Notes under the pieces: model-generated
What the model saw: the letters and a program-made list of their open reading frames with translations, nothing else
Told to the model about the DNA's origin: nothing
Database searches by the model: none
Assembly (NCBI RefSeq): GCF_031759225.1
Contig: NZ_CP134494.1
Location: 1,982,501-2,046,500, forward strand
From: Mesobacillus jeotgali
GTDB lineage: Bacteria; Bacillota; Bacilli; Bacillales; Cytobacillaceae
Length of the DNA: 64,000 nucleotides
Direction of reading: 5' to 3'
Shown here: in pieces, positions 24,682 through 33,312 of the stretch
Position numbering within the stretch: the stretch's first letter is position 1
Layout of the letters: each line of letters begins with the position of its first letter
Made by a program: the position numbers and the translations under genes

Positions 24682-25618
24682 ACCATGGAAAATCGATTTT
24701 CTTCACGAGCTCTGGGAAGTCAACGAAGGGGTTGCGATTTCCCTGGATATAGTAGATGGCCTGGTTCCGGTGCTTTTCATATAGGGTGGGCGGGAATTCT
24801 TCATTCCAGCGAGATAGCAGCGCGATGTCGACCTTCTTTTTGAACTCGTTCTTAACTCTTTTGGGATATCTCAGGAAAAAATAAAGCATTGCCCGGGCGG
24901 AGGCACCTTTGCCGTGTTCGGGTTCGAACTGAAAGCCTGTTGTGACTCCGCAGTTGTTCTGGATCGGTTCGTTTTCCGATTCCGGGTTATAAAAATCAAA
25001 ATCGGCAAATGGGTGGTTCGAACGGGAGATATTGCAATCCGGTTCGCATACAAACAGGTGATGCAGGTCGCCCTTCATTGGTTCTGCGCCCTCGAACCAG
25101 GACTGAGGAACGATGTGCTCGGTGTTCATTTTAAAATGATCCTCAAAAACCTTCAGCTCTTTAATCGAGTCAAAACCATTCACCTGGATTTTTCGGGAAC
25201 GCCTCCTGAATTCATCGTACTTTTCCCTCAGTGTTTCATTATCCTCAATGAGCAATGACTCTGGATCCTTCTGTTGGCTGGAGTAAATGCTTTTAGCAGT
25301 CCCGTCCGGATAAAGGTCCACCCATGTGTACAAATACAAATCCTTAGCCAGGAAGTATGGGAGCTGATTTTTGTGAGATTGGGATACGATTGTATGGAAT
25401 TTGTAAAACAGGGCCAACCCTGACAAATCCAATTCCTGCGCACCTCGGTAATACGCTTCTATATCCAGCTTATCCTGAACAGGATCATAATAAAGCTGCT
25501 GGTTATGCTGGATATCGCGCCTGTTCTCCTTCAGGATTGTCAGCAGCTGTTTCAGGTCGAGAGAATCATATTTATGTTCCCAGCGAACCTGTTGTCGTTG
25601 TTTTTTATATTTTGACAT
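24680..25618 (-). CDS. endonuclease I family nuclease, apparently cytoplasmic
   Basis: A 312-residue protein with the endonuclease I (His-Me finger) signature TEHIVPQSWF near residue 170 and a downstream Asn-containing motif CNISRSNHPF. The family includes the secreted B. subtilis nuclease YurI/Bsn and E. coli EndA. Here the N-terminus is basic (SKYKKQRQQVRWEHKY) with no signal peptide, so an intracellular role or non-classical export would be needed. Monocistronic; GAGGAGTTCGGT precedes ATG. Acts on DNA or RNA in known members. Confidence 0.78.
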   Translation of the reverse strand: MSKYKKQRQQVRWEHKYDSLDLKQLLTILKENRRDIQHNQQLYYDPVQDKLDIEAYYRGAQELDLSGLALFYKFHTIVSQSHKNQLPYFLAKDLYLYTWVDLYPDGTAKSIYSSQQKDPESLLIEDNETLREKYDEFRRRSRKIQVNGFDSIKELKVFEDHFKMNTEHIVPQSWFEGAEPMKGDLHHLFVCEPDCNISRSNHPFADFDFYNPESENEPIQNNCGVTTGFQFEPEHGKGASARAMLYFFLRYPKRVKNEFKKKVDIALLSRWNEEFPPTLYEKHRNQAIYYIQGNRNPFVDFPELVKKIDFPW

Positions 25619-25770
25619 ACCGAACTCCTCATTCTTGTCATCTTATCCTTATTTTACCCTTTCAGAGTTTGTCCTTCAAAGAAATGAATAAGTCGAATAA
25701 AGAATCATGAGTTGGTAAAGCGAGTTCGTTCAGCGTCCTGTTCCATCTACTGTTACTTGCTACCTTTAAA

Positions 25771-26826
25771 TTACTTAATTAGCTCAAGAATCATTTCCTT
25801 GTTTCTCTCTGAAAATACTTTGTTGTGAGATGACACCATAGCTGAATGGGAAGCTTCAGGTTCGATGAACTGTTTTGCCTTATTGACCGCATTGGCTGCA
25901 TCCTGGAATGTCCCGGCAATCAAGTTCAATTTCCCTTCATGCTTTAAAATATCTCCTGCAGCAAACATGCCAGGTACAGAAGTTTCACTTGTTGGCGTTC
26001 CATCAATGTAGAAACCATCAACCATTTTCGTTTCTAGCTCGCTATTCTCAAGTAAGGAAGCATCCTGATCAAATCCATGATTCACCAGTACATCATCAAT
26101 AGGAAGGCGAAGAACTTCACCAGTAGCTTGATTTGTTATTTCGACATGTGCAATGGATGTCCGGGTTCCGTCTGCAATTAATCTAGTAATGCTTGAATGG
26201 AACAAACATTGCACAGAGCTGTTCATCAGCTGGGTGACCTGTGATTCATGGCCCGAGAAGCATTCTCTCCTGTGTACCAAATAGATTTTTTTTGCCACCG
26301 ATTCTAATGCATTGGCCCAATCAATGGCTGAATTGCCTCCGCCGGATATCACGATGGTCCGATCCTTGAAGTATTTGATGGAATTGACCATATAGTGTAG
26401 ATTTGATAACTCAAATTTTTCCGCCCCGTCAATATTTAATTTTTGCGGCTTCAAAATCCCGCTTCCAATGGCAACAATGACCGATTTGGAATAATGTACT
26501 TTCCCAGAAGCGGCTTTTAGTAAAAATAAATCTTGGTCTTTGCTGATGGATTCAATTTTTTCATTCAACACAACATCTGGGCTAAAAGTCATAGCTTGTT
26601 CTTTTAACTGTTTAATCAAATTAGCCCCTGTTATAGGACCAATGCCGCCAACATCCCAGATCACTTTTTCAGGATAGACATGAATCTTGCCGCCAAGTTC
26701 TGGCTGGGCTTCAATGACCTTAGTCTTCATCTCGCGTAGACCGGCATAAAAGGCAGAATATAGCCCAGCAGGTCCGCCGCCAATAATACTAATATCGTAG
26801 ATTTCATTTTTATCCATAGGAAACAC
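25771..26826 (-). CDS. ferredoxin-NADP reductase (thioredoxin-reductase type, YcgT-like)
   Basis: A 351-residue FAD enzyme. FAD-binding motif GGGPAG at residues 17-22, NAD(P) motif GGGNSAIDWA mid-protein and second FAD motif FAAGDI near residue 290. It lacks the CxxC redox pair of thioredoxin reductase, which marks the TrxB-like ferredoxin-NADP+ reductases (B. subtilis YumC and YcgT). It is divergent from a Fur-boxed siderophore importer; in B. subtilis ycgT is part of the Fur regulon, so it may supply electrons for releasing iron from siderophores. Confidence 0.85.
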   Translation of the reverse strand: MFPMDKNEIYDISIIGGGPAGLYSAFYAGLREMKTKVIEAQPELGGKIHVYPEKVIWDVGGIGPITGANLIKQLKEQAMTFSPDVVLNEKIESISKDQDLFLLKAASGKVHYSKSVIVAIGSGILKPQKLNIDGAEKFELSNLHYMVNSIKYFKDRTIVISGGGNSAIDWANALESVAKKIYLVHRRECFSGHESQVTQLMNSSVQCLFHSSITRLIADGTRTSIAHVEITNQATGEVLRLPIDDVLVNHGFDQDASLLENSELETKMVDGFYIDGTPTSETSVPGMFAAGDILKHEGKLNLIAGTFQDAANAVNKAKQFIEPEASHSAMVSSHNKVFSERNKEMILELIK

Positions 26827-26885
26827 TCCTCTAAATTGTATACGGGAACAAAAAATGAAAAAATGAATAATTCACAAATCTGTCA

Positions 26886-26914
26886 TTGACTGAATAAAAT
26901 AATAGCTTTATAGT
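26886..26914 (+). promoter_or_regulatory. sigma-A promoter of the siderophore importer operon
   Basis: TTGACT (26886-26891), 17-bp spacer, TATAGT (26909-26914). The predicted start near 26921 lies just before the Fur box. Confidence 0.75.
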
Positions 26915-26930
26915 ATACATTGTAAACGAC

Positions 26931-26949
26931 ATTGATAATCATTATCAAC
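26931..26949. promoter_or_regulatory. Fur box
   Basis: TGATAATCATTATCA is an exact 7-1-7 inverted repeat, the Bacillus Fur core, within a 19-bp palindrome. Its place just downstream of the promoter -10 box predicts iron-dependent repression of the ABC genes; at about 105 bp from the reductase start it might also affect that gene. Confidence 0.9.
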
Positions 26950-26979
26950 GAGAAAATGAAAAACTTTGGAGGAATGATG

Positions 26980-27825
26980 ATGGTCCGCTTATACACAGAC
27001 CAATTAAAAGTGGGATATGGGGAACGGACAATCGTGAATGACCTGACTTTAGAAATCCCTGATCAGCAAATCACGATTATCATCGGCCCAAATGGGTGCG
27101 GAAAATCGACTTTGCTTAAGTCAATGTCCCGGATCATTCCGCATCAGTCTGGATCCATATTCCTGGATGGTTCGAGTATTTCTAAGGAAGATACGAAAAC
27201 CCTGGCCCGGAAGATGGCCATTTTGCCCCAAACTCCCGAAAGTGCGGCAGGCCTGACGGTAGGGGAATTAGTCTCATATGGACGCTTTCCTTATCAAAAG
27301 GGATTCGGGAGGCTGACGAAAAAGGATATCGAAGTCATTGATTGGGCTCTTGAAGTGACGGGAACGGCGAATTATAAGTACGAGCCAGTCGATTCATTAT
27401 CCGGCGGTCAGCGTCAGCGAGTCTGGATTGCACTTGCGCTCGCCCAGGAAACGGAAATGATTTTCCTTGATGAACCAACCACCTATCTGGACATGGCCCA
27501 TCAACTTGAAATCCTTGAGCTTTTACAAAAGCTGAACAAGGAGCAAGGAAGGACCATCGTGATGGTGCTGCATGATTTGAACCATTCAGCAAGATTCGCC
27601 GACCACCTTGTTGCCTTGAAAGCAGGAAGCATCGTGAAAACAGGGACAAGTGAAGAGGTCATCAATAAGAAAGTGCTCAGGAAAGTGTTCAACATTGACG
27701 CTGAAATCGGGAGAGATCCCCGAACAAATAAGCCGATTTGCATCACGTACAACTTATTAAAAGGAGAAGAAGACAATGAAGAAATTAATCATGCCATTCC
27801 TGCTTATGCTGGTGCTTGTTCTTAG
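26980..27825 (+). CDS. iron-siderophore ABC transporter ATPase
   Basis: A 282-residue FecE/FhuC-type ATPase. Walker A GPNGCGKST at residues 36-44, signature LSGGQRQR, Walker B MIFLDEP and the switch His in VLHDLNHSARF. I start at ATG 26980, six bases after GGAGGA; longer frames begin inside the Fur box. Its last 50 bp overlap the start of the binding-protein gene in another frame, so the last 16 residues are encoded across the overlap. Closest known role: powering ferric-hydroxamate or similar uptake (YusV/FhuC group). Confidence 0.9.
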   Translation: MVRLYTDQLKVGYGERTIVNDLTLEIPDQQITIIIGPNGCGKSTLLKSMSRIIPHQSGSIFLDGSSISKEDTKTLARKMAILPQTPESAAGLTVGELVSYGRFPYQKGFGRLTKKDIEVIDWALEVTGTANYKYEPVDSLSGGQRQRVWIALALAQETEMIFLDEPTTYLDMAHQLEILELLQKLNKEQGRTIVMVLHDLNHSARFADHLVALKAGSIVKTGTSEEVINKKVLRKVFNIDAEIGRDPRTNKPICITYNLLKGEEDNEEINHAIPAYAGACS

Positions 27826-28696
27826 TGCCTGTGGAGCAGAAGAAAAGAAAGATAGCTCAAGCGAGAAAAAAGAAGATGATAAGCCGCAAACCATTACTTA
27901 TGAATCTGAAAATGGTCCTGTAGAGGTACCTGCAAATCCGGAAAGAGTCATTGTGCTTTCTTCGTTCGCTGGAAATGTTATGGCCCTTGATGTGCCGATC
28001 GTTGGCGTTGACTCCTGGTCAAAAATGAATCCGCGATTTGAGAAATTGCAGGATGTTGAAGAAGTGACGGATGAAAACCTGGAGAAGATCATTGAATTGA
28101 ATCCAGATCTAATCATTGGTCTTTCTAATATTAAGAATGTTGAAAAGCTGAAGGAAATCGCGCCTACTGTGACATTTACATACGGAAAGCTTGATTATCT
28201 TGAACAGCACCTGGAAATCGGGAAAGTTTTAAATAAAGAAAAAGAAGCTCAAGAGTGGATCGATAACTTCAAGGCAGATTCAAAAGCTGCCGGTGAGGAA
28301 ATCAAGGCGAAAATTGGTGCAGATGCAACGGTCTCCGTCATCGAAAACTTTGACAAGGAACTTTACGTATTTGGCGATAACTGGGCAAGAGGAACAGAAA
28401 TCCTGTATCAGGAAATGGGCTTGAACATGCCTGAAAAAGTAAAGGAAGCAGCACTGGAGCCTGGTTATTATGCAATCTCTCCAGAAGTACTTTCTGAATA
28501 TGCGGGTGATTATGTGGTTTTCAGCAAGAATGCAGAGGGCGATACTTCATTCCAGCAAACACAGACTTATAAAAATATCCCTGCCGTTAAAAATAACCGT
28601 GTATTCGAAGTGAATGCAAAGGAATTTTATTTCAATGATCCTTTAACACTTGAATATCAGCTGGAATTCTTTAAAAAATCATTCTTGGAACAATAA
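27776..28696 (+). CDS. iron-siderophore ABC transporter binding lipoprotein
   Basis: A 306-residue lipoprotein: lipobox LSAC with the Cys at residue 19, an acidic Lys/Ser/Glu linker, then a FhuD/FeuA-type bilobal periplasmic-binding domain (RVIVLSSFAGNVMALDV, LNPDLIIGLSN). It captures the ferric siderophore outside the membrane and passes it to the permeases. AAAAGGAGAAG precedes ATG within the end of the ATPase gene. The hairpin at 28706 just after the stop could raise its level over the permeases. Confidence 0.9.
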   Translation: MKKLIMPFLLMLVLVLSACGAEEKKDSSSEKKEDDKPQTITYESENGPVEVPANPERVIVLSSFAGNVMALDVPIVGVDSWSKMNPRFEKLQDVEEVTDENLEKIIELNPDLIIGLSNIKNVEKLKEIAPTVTFTYGKLDYLEQHLEIGKVLNKEKEAQEWIDNFKADSKAAGEEIKAKIGADATVSVIENFDKELYVFGDNWARGTEILYQEMGLNMPEKVKEAALEPGYYAISPEVLSEYAGDYVVFSKNAEGDTSFQQTQTYKNIPAVKNNRVFEVNAKEFYFNDPLTLEYQLEFFKKSFLEQ

Positions 28697-28705
28697 AACT
28701 AGCAG

Positions 28706-28731
28706 GAGGAATTCTTTCGGAATTCCTCTTC
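28706..28731 (+). terminator. intercistronic hairpin (partial terminator or mRNA stabiliser)
   Basis: Perfect 9-bp stem GAGGAATTC / GAATTCCTC with a 5-nt loop followed by TTCTT, between the binding protein and the first permease. Such hairpins often keep binding-protein transcripts more abundant than permease transcripts. Confidence 0.65.
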
Positions 28732-28750
28732 TTGCTATCAGAAAGATGAG

Positions 28751-29761
28751 ATGCAAATGATTAAAAACAGCTCGGATCACATGCTCATAAAGTTCGTAGC
28801 AGGTGTACTTGTCCTGGTTGCCAGTTTCATGACGGCAATGGTTTTCGGGGCAGCTGATACAAGCGTAAAGGAGATATGGCTGGCACTTACATCAACTGTT
28901 AAAACAGATACAATCACCATGATCCGTGAGATTCGGCTGCCAAGAGAGGTTGGCGCAATCTTCGTAGGTGCTGCCCTTTCGGTAGCGGGTGCAATTATGC
29001 AGGGATTGACGAGAAACCCTCTGGCTGACCCAGGATTGCTTGGTCTGACTGCTGGCGCCAATGCCGCACTGGCACTGGTCATGGCGCTCAGTCCATCTTC
29101 CGGTTACCTGGCCATAACGATTGCCTGTTTTATCGGTGCCGCTGTTGGGGTAGTACTCGTTTTTGGAATTGGCGCGTTGAAGAAAGGCGGATTTTCTCCA
29201 CTACGGATCGTATTGGCCGGAGCTGCGGTGTCAGCCTTTTTGTTCGCCGTAGCAGAAGGAATCGGTCTGTATTTTAAGATTTCAAAAGATGTTTCAATGT
29301 GGACAGCAGGCGGCCTGATGGGCACTTCATGGGTTCAGTTAAAAATAATCGTGCCTTTCATTCTGTTGGGAATGCTGGTCGCATTTTATTTGTCGAGGCA
29401 ACTAACAATTTTGAGCTTGAGTGAGGAAGTAGCAGTCGGACTTGGCCAGAAGACCAATTTTATTAAGCTGGTATTATTCATCGTAATTGTTTTACTGGCA
29501 GGGTCAGCTGTTGCACTCGTCGGGAACATGGCGTTTATCGGATTGATGGTTCCGCATATCGTCAGGATGATCGTCGGGACTGATTATCGATTCGTCCTGC
29601 CAATGTCGGCGTTATTCGGAGCTTCTTTCATGCTGGTTGCAGATACACTTGGTCGTACAATCAATGCTCCATATGAAACTCCAATCTATGCAATCATATC
29701 CATGCTAGGACTGCCGTTCTTCCTGTTCATAGTTCGTAAAGGAGGGAAGAGCTTCGCATGA
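28751..29761 (+). CDS. iron-siderophore ABC transporter permease 1
   Basis: A 336-residue FecCD/BtuC-type permease with about nine to ten hydrophobic helices. The family motifs EIRLPREVGAIFVGAALSVA and GLTRNPLADPGLLG are near residues 57-95, and GNMAFIGLMVPHIVRM near residue 260 forms the ATPase contact region. The ribosome binding site is weak and either ATG (28751 or 28757) may be used. Its end overlaps the second permease by 4 bp. Confidence 0.9.
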   Translation: MQMIKNSSDHMLIKFVAGVLVLVASFMTAMVFGAADTSVKEIWLALTSTVKTDTITMIREIRLPREVGAIFVGAALSVAGAIMQGLTRNPLADPGLLGLTAGANAALALVMALSPSSGYLAITIACFIGAAVGVVLVFGIGALKKGGFSPLRIVLAGAAVSAFLFAVAEGIGLYFKISKDVSMWTAGGLMGTSWVQLKIIVPFILLGMLVAFYLSRQLTILSLSEEVAVGLGQKTNFIKLVLFIVIVLLAGSAVALVGNMAFIGLMVPHIVRMIVGTDYRFVLPMSALFGASFMLVADTLGRTINAPYETPIYAIISMLGLPFFLFIVRKGGKSFA

Positions 29762-30765
29762 TCCACCCTTCCATTGTTAAAAAACAAAGAATCATAGTTG
29801 CGACGTTATTGCTTTTAATGGTGTTAACCATGATTGCGAGTCTTGGTCTTGGCTATTCCTCGGTTTCCTTTGACCGGATTTTGCCGACGCTGTTGGGGAA
29901 CGGCACATTTAAAGAAGAATTTGTCTTATTTGAGATTAGGCTGCCTAGGATTATCGTAACACTTCTTGCAGGAATGGCACTTGCGATATCGGGGAGTATT
30001 TTACAGGGACTGACCCGCAATGATTTGGCCGATCCAGGAATTATTGGGATAAACTCAGGAGCCGGATTAGGAATTGCCGTTTTCTTTCTCTTTTTCCCAA
30101 TCGATGCCGCTTCGTTTGCGTACATGCTGCCACTGGTTGCCTTCGGTGGTGCCCTGGTGACCGCAATCTTGATTTATTTATTTTCTTATAAAAAGGGATT
30201 TGGACTACAGCCTGTGAGACTGATTTTAGTAGGAATCGGTTTTTCAATGGCCCTTTCCGGTGCGATGATTGTCATTATTTCAGCAGCAGAAAGACAAAAG
30301 GTCGATTTTATCGCCCGCTGGCTTGCCGGCAATATCTGGGGAACAGACTGGCCCTTTATTTGGGCGCTTTTGCCATGGCTGATTGTCCTGATTCCGTTCA
30401 CACTTTATAAGGCCAATCGTTTAAACCTTCTGAACTTAAGCGACCCTGTGGCTATCGGAGTGGGCGTGTCAATTGAAAAGGAAAGAATTGTCCTGCTTTT
30501 GACAGCTGTTGCATTAGCCGCTTCCGCCGTGTCGGTAACAGGCGGGATTGCTTTCATCGGACTGATGGCCCCGCATCTTGCAAAAGCATTGATTGGCCCA
30601 CGAAACCAATTATTCCTTCCAATTGCAGTGTTGATCGGCGGATGGCTGTTATTGTTCGCAGACACCATCGGCCGCAATCTCCTTGAACCAGAAGGCATAC
30701 CGGCAGGAATCATGACAGCGCTGATTGGTGCACCGTATTTTGTGTATTTATTACTGCGAAAATAG
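29758..30765 (+). CDS. iron-siderophore ABC transporter permease 2
   Basis: A 335-residue FecCD-type permease, partner of permease 1. Motifs EIRLPRIIVTLLAGMALAIS, GLTRNDLADPGIIG and GGIAFIGLMAPHLAKAL mirror those of the first copy. Start ATGA overlaps the upstream stop, so the two are translationally coupled and probably form a heterodimer like YfiZ-YfhA of B. subtilis. Confidence 0.9.
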   Translation: MIHPSIVKKQRIIVATLLLLMVLTMIASLGLGYSSVSFDRILPTLLGNGTFKEEFVLFEIRLPRIIVTLLAGMALAISGSILQGLTRNDLADPGIIGINSGAGLGIAVFFLFFPIDAASFAYMLPLVAFGGALVTAILIYLFSYKKGFGLQPVRLILVGIGFSMALSGAMIVIISAAERQKVDFIARWLAGNIWGTDWPFIWALLPWLIVLIPFTLYKANRLNLLNLSDPVAIGVGVSIEKERIVLLLTAVALAASAVSVTGGIAFIGLMAPHLAKALIGPRNQLFLPIAVLIGGWLLLFADTIGRNLLEPEGIPAGIMTALIGAPYFVYLLLRK

Positions 30766-30770
30766 TAGAC

Positions 30771-30802
30771 AAGCTGCCGGGCAATAAGCCAGACAGCTTT
30801 TT
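30771..30802 (+). terminator. intrinsic terminator of the siderophore operon
   Basis: AAGCTGCCGGGC pairs imperfectly with GCCAGACAGCTT, followed by TTT, 6 nt after the stop. Confidence 0.75.
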
Positions 30803-30927
30803 CGCAGTTGATTGATGAAATCTTCTCCTAAGTTAACTTTTTATCCATCCTATTGGACAATCCCAACCTAAATTAAAACATGTTCGACCTTTATCCGGGA
30901 TTTTCGACCATTTGATTGGAATTCCGC

Positions 30928-30945
30928 ATTCTATTCAGATAGAAT
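30928..30945. promoter_or_regulatory. palindrome upstream of the V4R-STAS gene
   Basis: ATTCTAT-TCAG-ATAGAAT, a perfect 7-4-7 inverted repeat 36 bp before the start codon. A likely operator or 5' leader element; the binding factor is unknown. Confidence 0.4.
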
Positions 30946-30980
30946 TGAACTAATGCATTTTACCAAGGGAGTCGAATATA

Positions 30981-32000
30981 ATGGGCAATTCTAACCATCA
31001 GATTAAAGTGAACAAAAATGAGTTTATTTGGAATACCCAGGAAGGGGAGCTGACATTTGATGGCGCTCCTGCTTTGCTTTTCTGGGATTCAGCGATTGAG
31101 CTGTTTTTGAATACGATTGAGGAAATTTCCGGCAGCGATGTATCAAAGACCGTTTATGAAGTGACGGGGTTTCGAATGGGACATCTTGTAAGCTCTTATT
31201 ACGAAGGCAGGACAGACGTGGTTGAGCTGTTGAGTGAATATAGTGATATCTACAAAAGTGCAGGTTGGGGAATCTTCGAGATTCATGAGTACTCACACGA
31301 GGATAAACGGGCTGTGGTAAGGATACGCAACAGCTGGGAGCATCGAATTTTCAAGATGGCTGGTAAAAACAAGGCAGGTGTTCTGCTTCCGAGCCATTGG
31401 GCAGGCATTTTCAGCGGACTTTTCAAGCAGGACATGTGGTATAAAATGGTGAAGAGCCAGCAGGAAGGCCATGAATATGATGAGATTGAGATTTTTCCTT
31501 CTTCGGTTACCATATCGCAAAACATTCATGAGCTAGCAAGGAAGAAAGAACAGGAAAGCATCATGGAGTTGGAGAAGATGGTAGAGGAACGTACAGAAGA
31601 GCTCAACTCTTTGGTTCAGGAGCTCTCATCTCCAGTCATCCCAGTCCTTAATGGAATTCTCGTCATTCCGCTGATTGGCAAGTACAATGAAGAGCGGCTT
31701 AGCCAAATGGTAGAAAAAGCATTAGTGGAGATTACCAGACTGAAGGCTAAATATTTATTAATTGATTTAACAGGTATCAAGCATGTTGATGCATACACAA
31801 TTCATGGAATTCAAAAATTGATCCAATCAGTGCGCCTGATTGGCGGCCAATGCTTCATTGTCGGAGTATCTTCTGAACTGAGCATTCAAATCTTGAGCTC
31901 TAACGTGAATTTAGAAGGAATTCAGTCCTTTTCAAGCCTGCAGCAGGGCGTGGAATATGCCATTCAGCAGAATGGGTATGAATTAGTTAAAAAGAATTAA
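30981..32000 (+). CDS. V4R-like sensor plus STAS domain protein (RsbR type)
   Basis: A 339-residue cytoplasmic protein. The N-terminal 185 residues look like a V4R/XylR-N-type ligand-binding domain (GFRMGHLVSSYYEG, SAGWGIFEIHEYS, then HWAGIFSGLF); a helical linker (residues about 185-215, KKEQESIMELEKMVEERTEEL) leads to a C-terminal STAS domain like stressosome RsbR proteins (LSSPVIPVLNGILVIPLIG, LIDLTGIKHVDAYTI). In RsbRA a phosphorylatable Thr follows the VD of that last motif; here it is Ala. GGGAG precedes ATG. Probably a stress or ligand sensor in or beside the stressosome. Confidence 0.75.
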   Translation: MGNSNHQIKVNKNEFIWNTQEGELTFDGAPALLFWDSAIELFLNTIEEISGSDVSKTVYEVTGFRMGHLVSSYYEGRTDVVELLSEYSDIYKSAGWGIFEIHEYSHEDKRAVVRIRNSWEHRIFKMAGKNKAGVLLPSHWAGIFSGLFKQDMWYKMVKSQQEGHEYDEIEIFPSSVTISQNIHELARKKEQESIMELEKMVEERTEELNSLVQELSSPVIPVLNGILVIPLIGKYNEERLSQMVEKALVEITRLKAKYLLIDLTGIKHVDAYTIHGIQKLIQSVRLIGGQCFIVGVSSELSIQILSSNVNLEGIQSFSSLQQGVEYAIQQNGYELVKKN

Positions 32001-32007
32001 TTTTTGC

Positions 32008-32039
32008 AGCTGGACCGGGATTTCCTGGTTCAGCTTTTT
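32008..32039 (+). terminator. intrinsic terminator
   Basis: AGCTGGACCGGGA pairs with TCCTGGTTCAGCT with wobbles, followed by TTTT, 8 nt after the stop codon. Confidence 0.8.
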
Positions 32040-32068
32040 GCTGAATTCATACCATTTTTTAAAACTTG

Positions 32069-32082
32069 AGGACATATGTCCT
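32069..32082. promoter_or_regulatory. palindromic operator candidate for the Crp/Fnr regulator
   Basis: AGGACATATGTCCT is a perfect 14-bp palindrome 63 bp before the first YdcZ-type gene. It is the only long dyad upstream of the operon that encodes the Crp/Fnr regulator, which makes it a likely binding site for that protein. Confidence 0.5.
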
Positions 32083-32144
32083 TCCTGAGTTGGCTTGTTT
32101 TATCATTTAATTAGAACAAACATAGAGTTTGGGGAGATTGAAAA

Positions 32145-32570
32145 ATGAAAGGTTTGATTTTTGCTTTATTAGGGGGAGCTTTTATTACGCTGCAGGGTGT
32201 GGCAAATGCGAGAATCAGCCAGGATATCGGTACATGGCAGACCGCTTCAATTACCCAGTTAACCGGATTTTTGACAGCATTGTTCGTCTTGGTCTTTATT
32301 GTAAAAGGGCAATGGAATGGGTTAAGAAAAGTGAAGCCTCTTTATTTGATCGGCGGAGCTTTCGGGGCAATTGTGGTCTTTGGAAACGTTACGGCCATTC
32401 ATTTTATAGGTGTCACGTTGACTGTTTCTGCTATGTTGATTGCACAGCTTGGAATGACATTCCTGATCGACCGAAATGGATGGATCGGAGTAAAGAAGCA
32501 AAAAATGAGGATTCCACAGCTGATTGGTATGACAATGATGGTTGCGGGCGTGATTATCCTCGGCTGGTAA
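32145..32570 (+). CDS. DMT family transporter half-unit (YdcZ/DUF606), copy 1
   Basis: A 141-residue protein of about five hydrophobic helices. The start LGGAFITLQGVANARISQDIG and the middle AFGAIVVFGNVTAIHFIGVT are DUF606 hallmarks. These half-size drug/metabolite transporter units usually work as pairs. A Crp/Fnr regulator follows at 26 bp and a second YdcZ-type unit after it, so the two probably form a heteromeric exporter controlled by the regulator between them. GGGGAGATTG precedes ATG. Confidence 0.85.
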   Translation: MKGLIFALLGGAFITLQGVANARISQDIGTWQTASITQLTGFLTALFVLVFIVKGQWNGLRKVKPLYLIGGAFGAIVVFGNVTAIHFIGVTLTVSAMLIAQLGMTFLIDRNGWIGVKKQKMRIPQLIGMTMMVAGVIILGW

Positions 32571-32595
32571 TTGATAAAAAAGGGCAGGGAAACTG

Positions 32596-33294
32596 ATGAA
32601 AGAAATACAAGCTACAGAAAAAATAGAAGAATATCTGCGGTCTCACAAGGTCGAAAGTTTATTTACAAGCGAAATCATCGCTTACTTAACATTATTTGAA
32701 TTTGAAAAAGGGGAGCAAATTTGTTCGCAGGGTGAGCCAGTTGAGTACTTATACATACTGGTGAAGGGGAAAGTGAAGATTTTTACCACATCAGAAGAGG
32801 GGAAGACCTTGATCCTTTCTTTTAAAACACCGCTGGAAGTCATTGGCGACATCGAGTATGTACAGGAAATCGACACCATCAATACGGTGGAGGCTGTTTC
32901 TCCTGTCGTCATGATCGGAGTCCGACAATCTGTTGTACGGAGATATTTAAAAGAACACTCACCTTTCCTGCAATTTTTGCTTGAAATCATCACCAGGAAA
33001 TTCTATATAAAATCCCAGTTCATGCGCCATAACATCCTGTACCCTGTTGAGACCCGGTTAGCAAGTTATCTCGTGTCGGTCGCCTTTGATGAAAACGAAG
33101 CGCTCGTCAACGGGAAGGTCAGCACTTCGAATCTTACGGACATTGCTAATTTAATTGGAACGAGCTACCGGCATCTTAATAGGATCATAAAGGATTTTTG
33201 CATGAAAGGCCTGGTGGAGCGGGATAACGGGGCAATAGTCATCAAGGACCTAGAGGGATTAAAGTCCCTCGCTAAGGAAGAGCTTTATGAGTAA
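32596..33294 (+). CDS. Crp/Fnr family regulator (YeiL-like)
   Basis: A 232-residue regulator: N-terminal cyclic-nucleotide-binding fold (residues about 20-135, FEKGEQICSQGEPVEYLYIL, GKVKIFTTSEEGK, LEVIGDIEYV) and a C-terminal winged helix (about 155-220, NLTDIANLIGTSYRHLNRIIKDF). The Arg/Thr residues for cAMP are not obvious, as usual in Bacillus. The YeiL-type regulator between two YdcZ transporters is a recurrent arrangement in Bacilli. It probably binds the AGGACATATGTCCT dyad. Confidence 0.85.
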   Translation: MKEIQATEKIEEYLRSHKVESLFTSEIIAYLTLFEFEKGEQICSQGEPVEYLYILVKGKVKIFTTSEEGKTLILSFKTPLEVIGDIEYVQEIDTINTVEAVSPVVMIGVRQSVVRRYLKEHSPFLQFLLEIITRKFYIKSQFMRHNILYPVETRLASYLVSVAFDENEALVNGKVSTSNLTDIANLIGTSYRHLNRIIKDFCMKGLVERDNGAIVIKDLEGLKSLAKEELYE

Positions 33295-33312
33295 GAAATC
33301 GGAGGAAAAACG

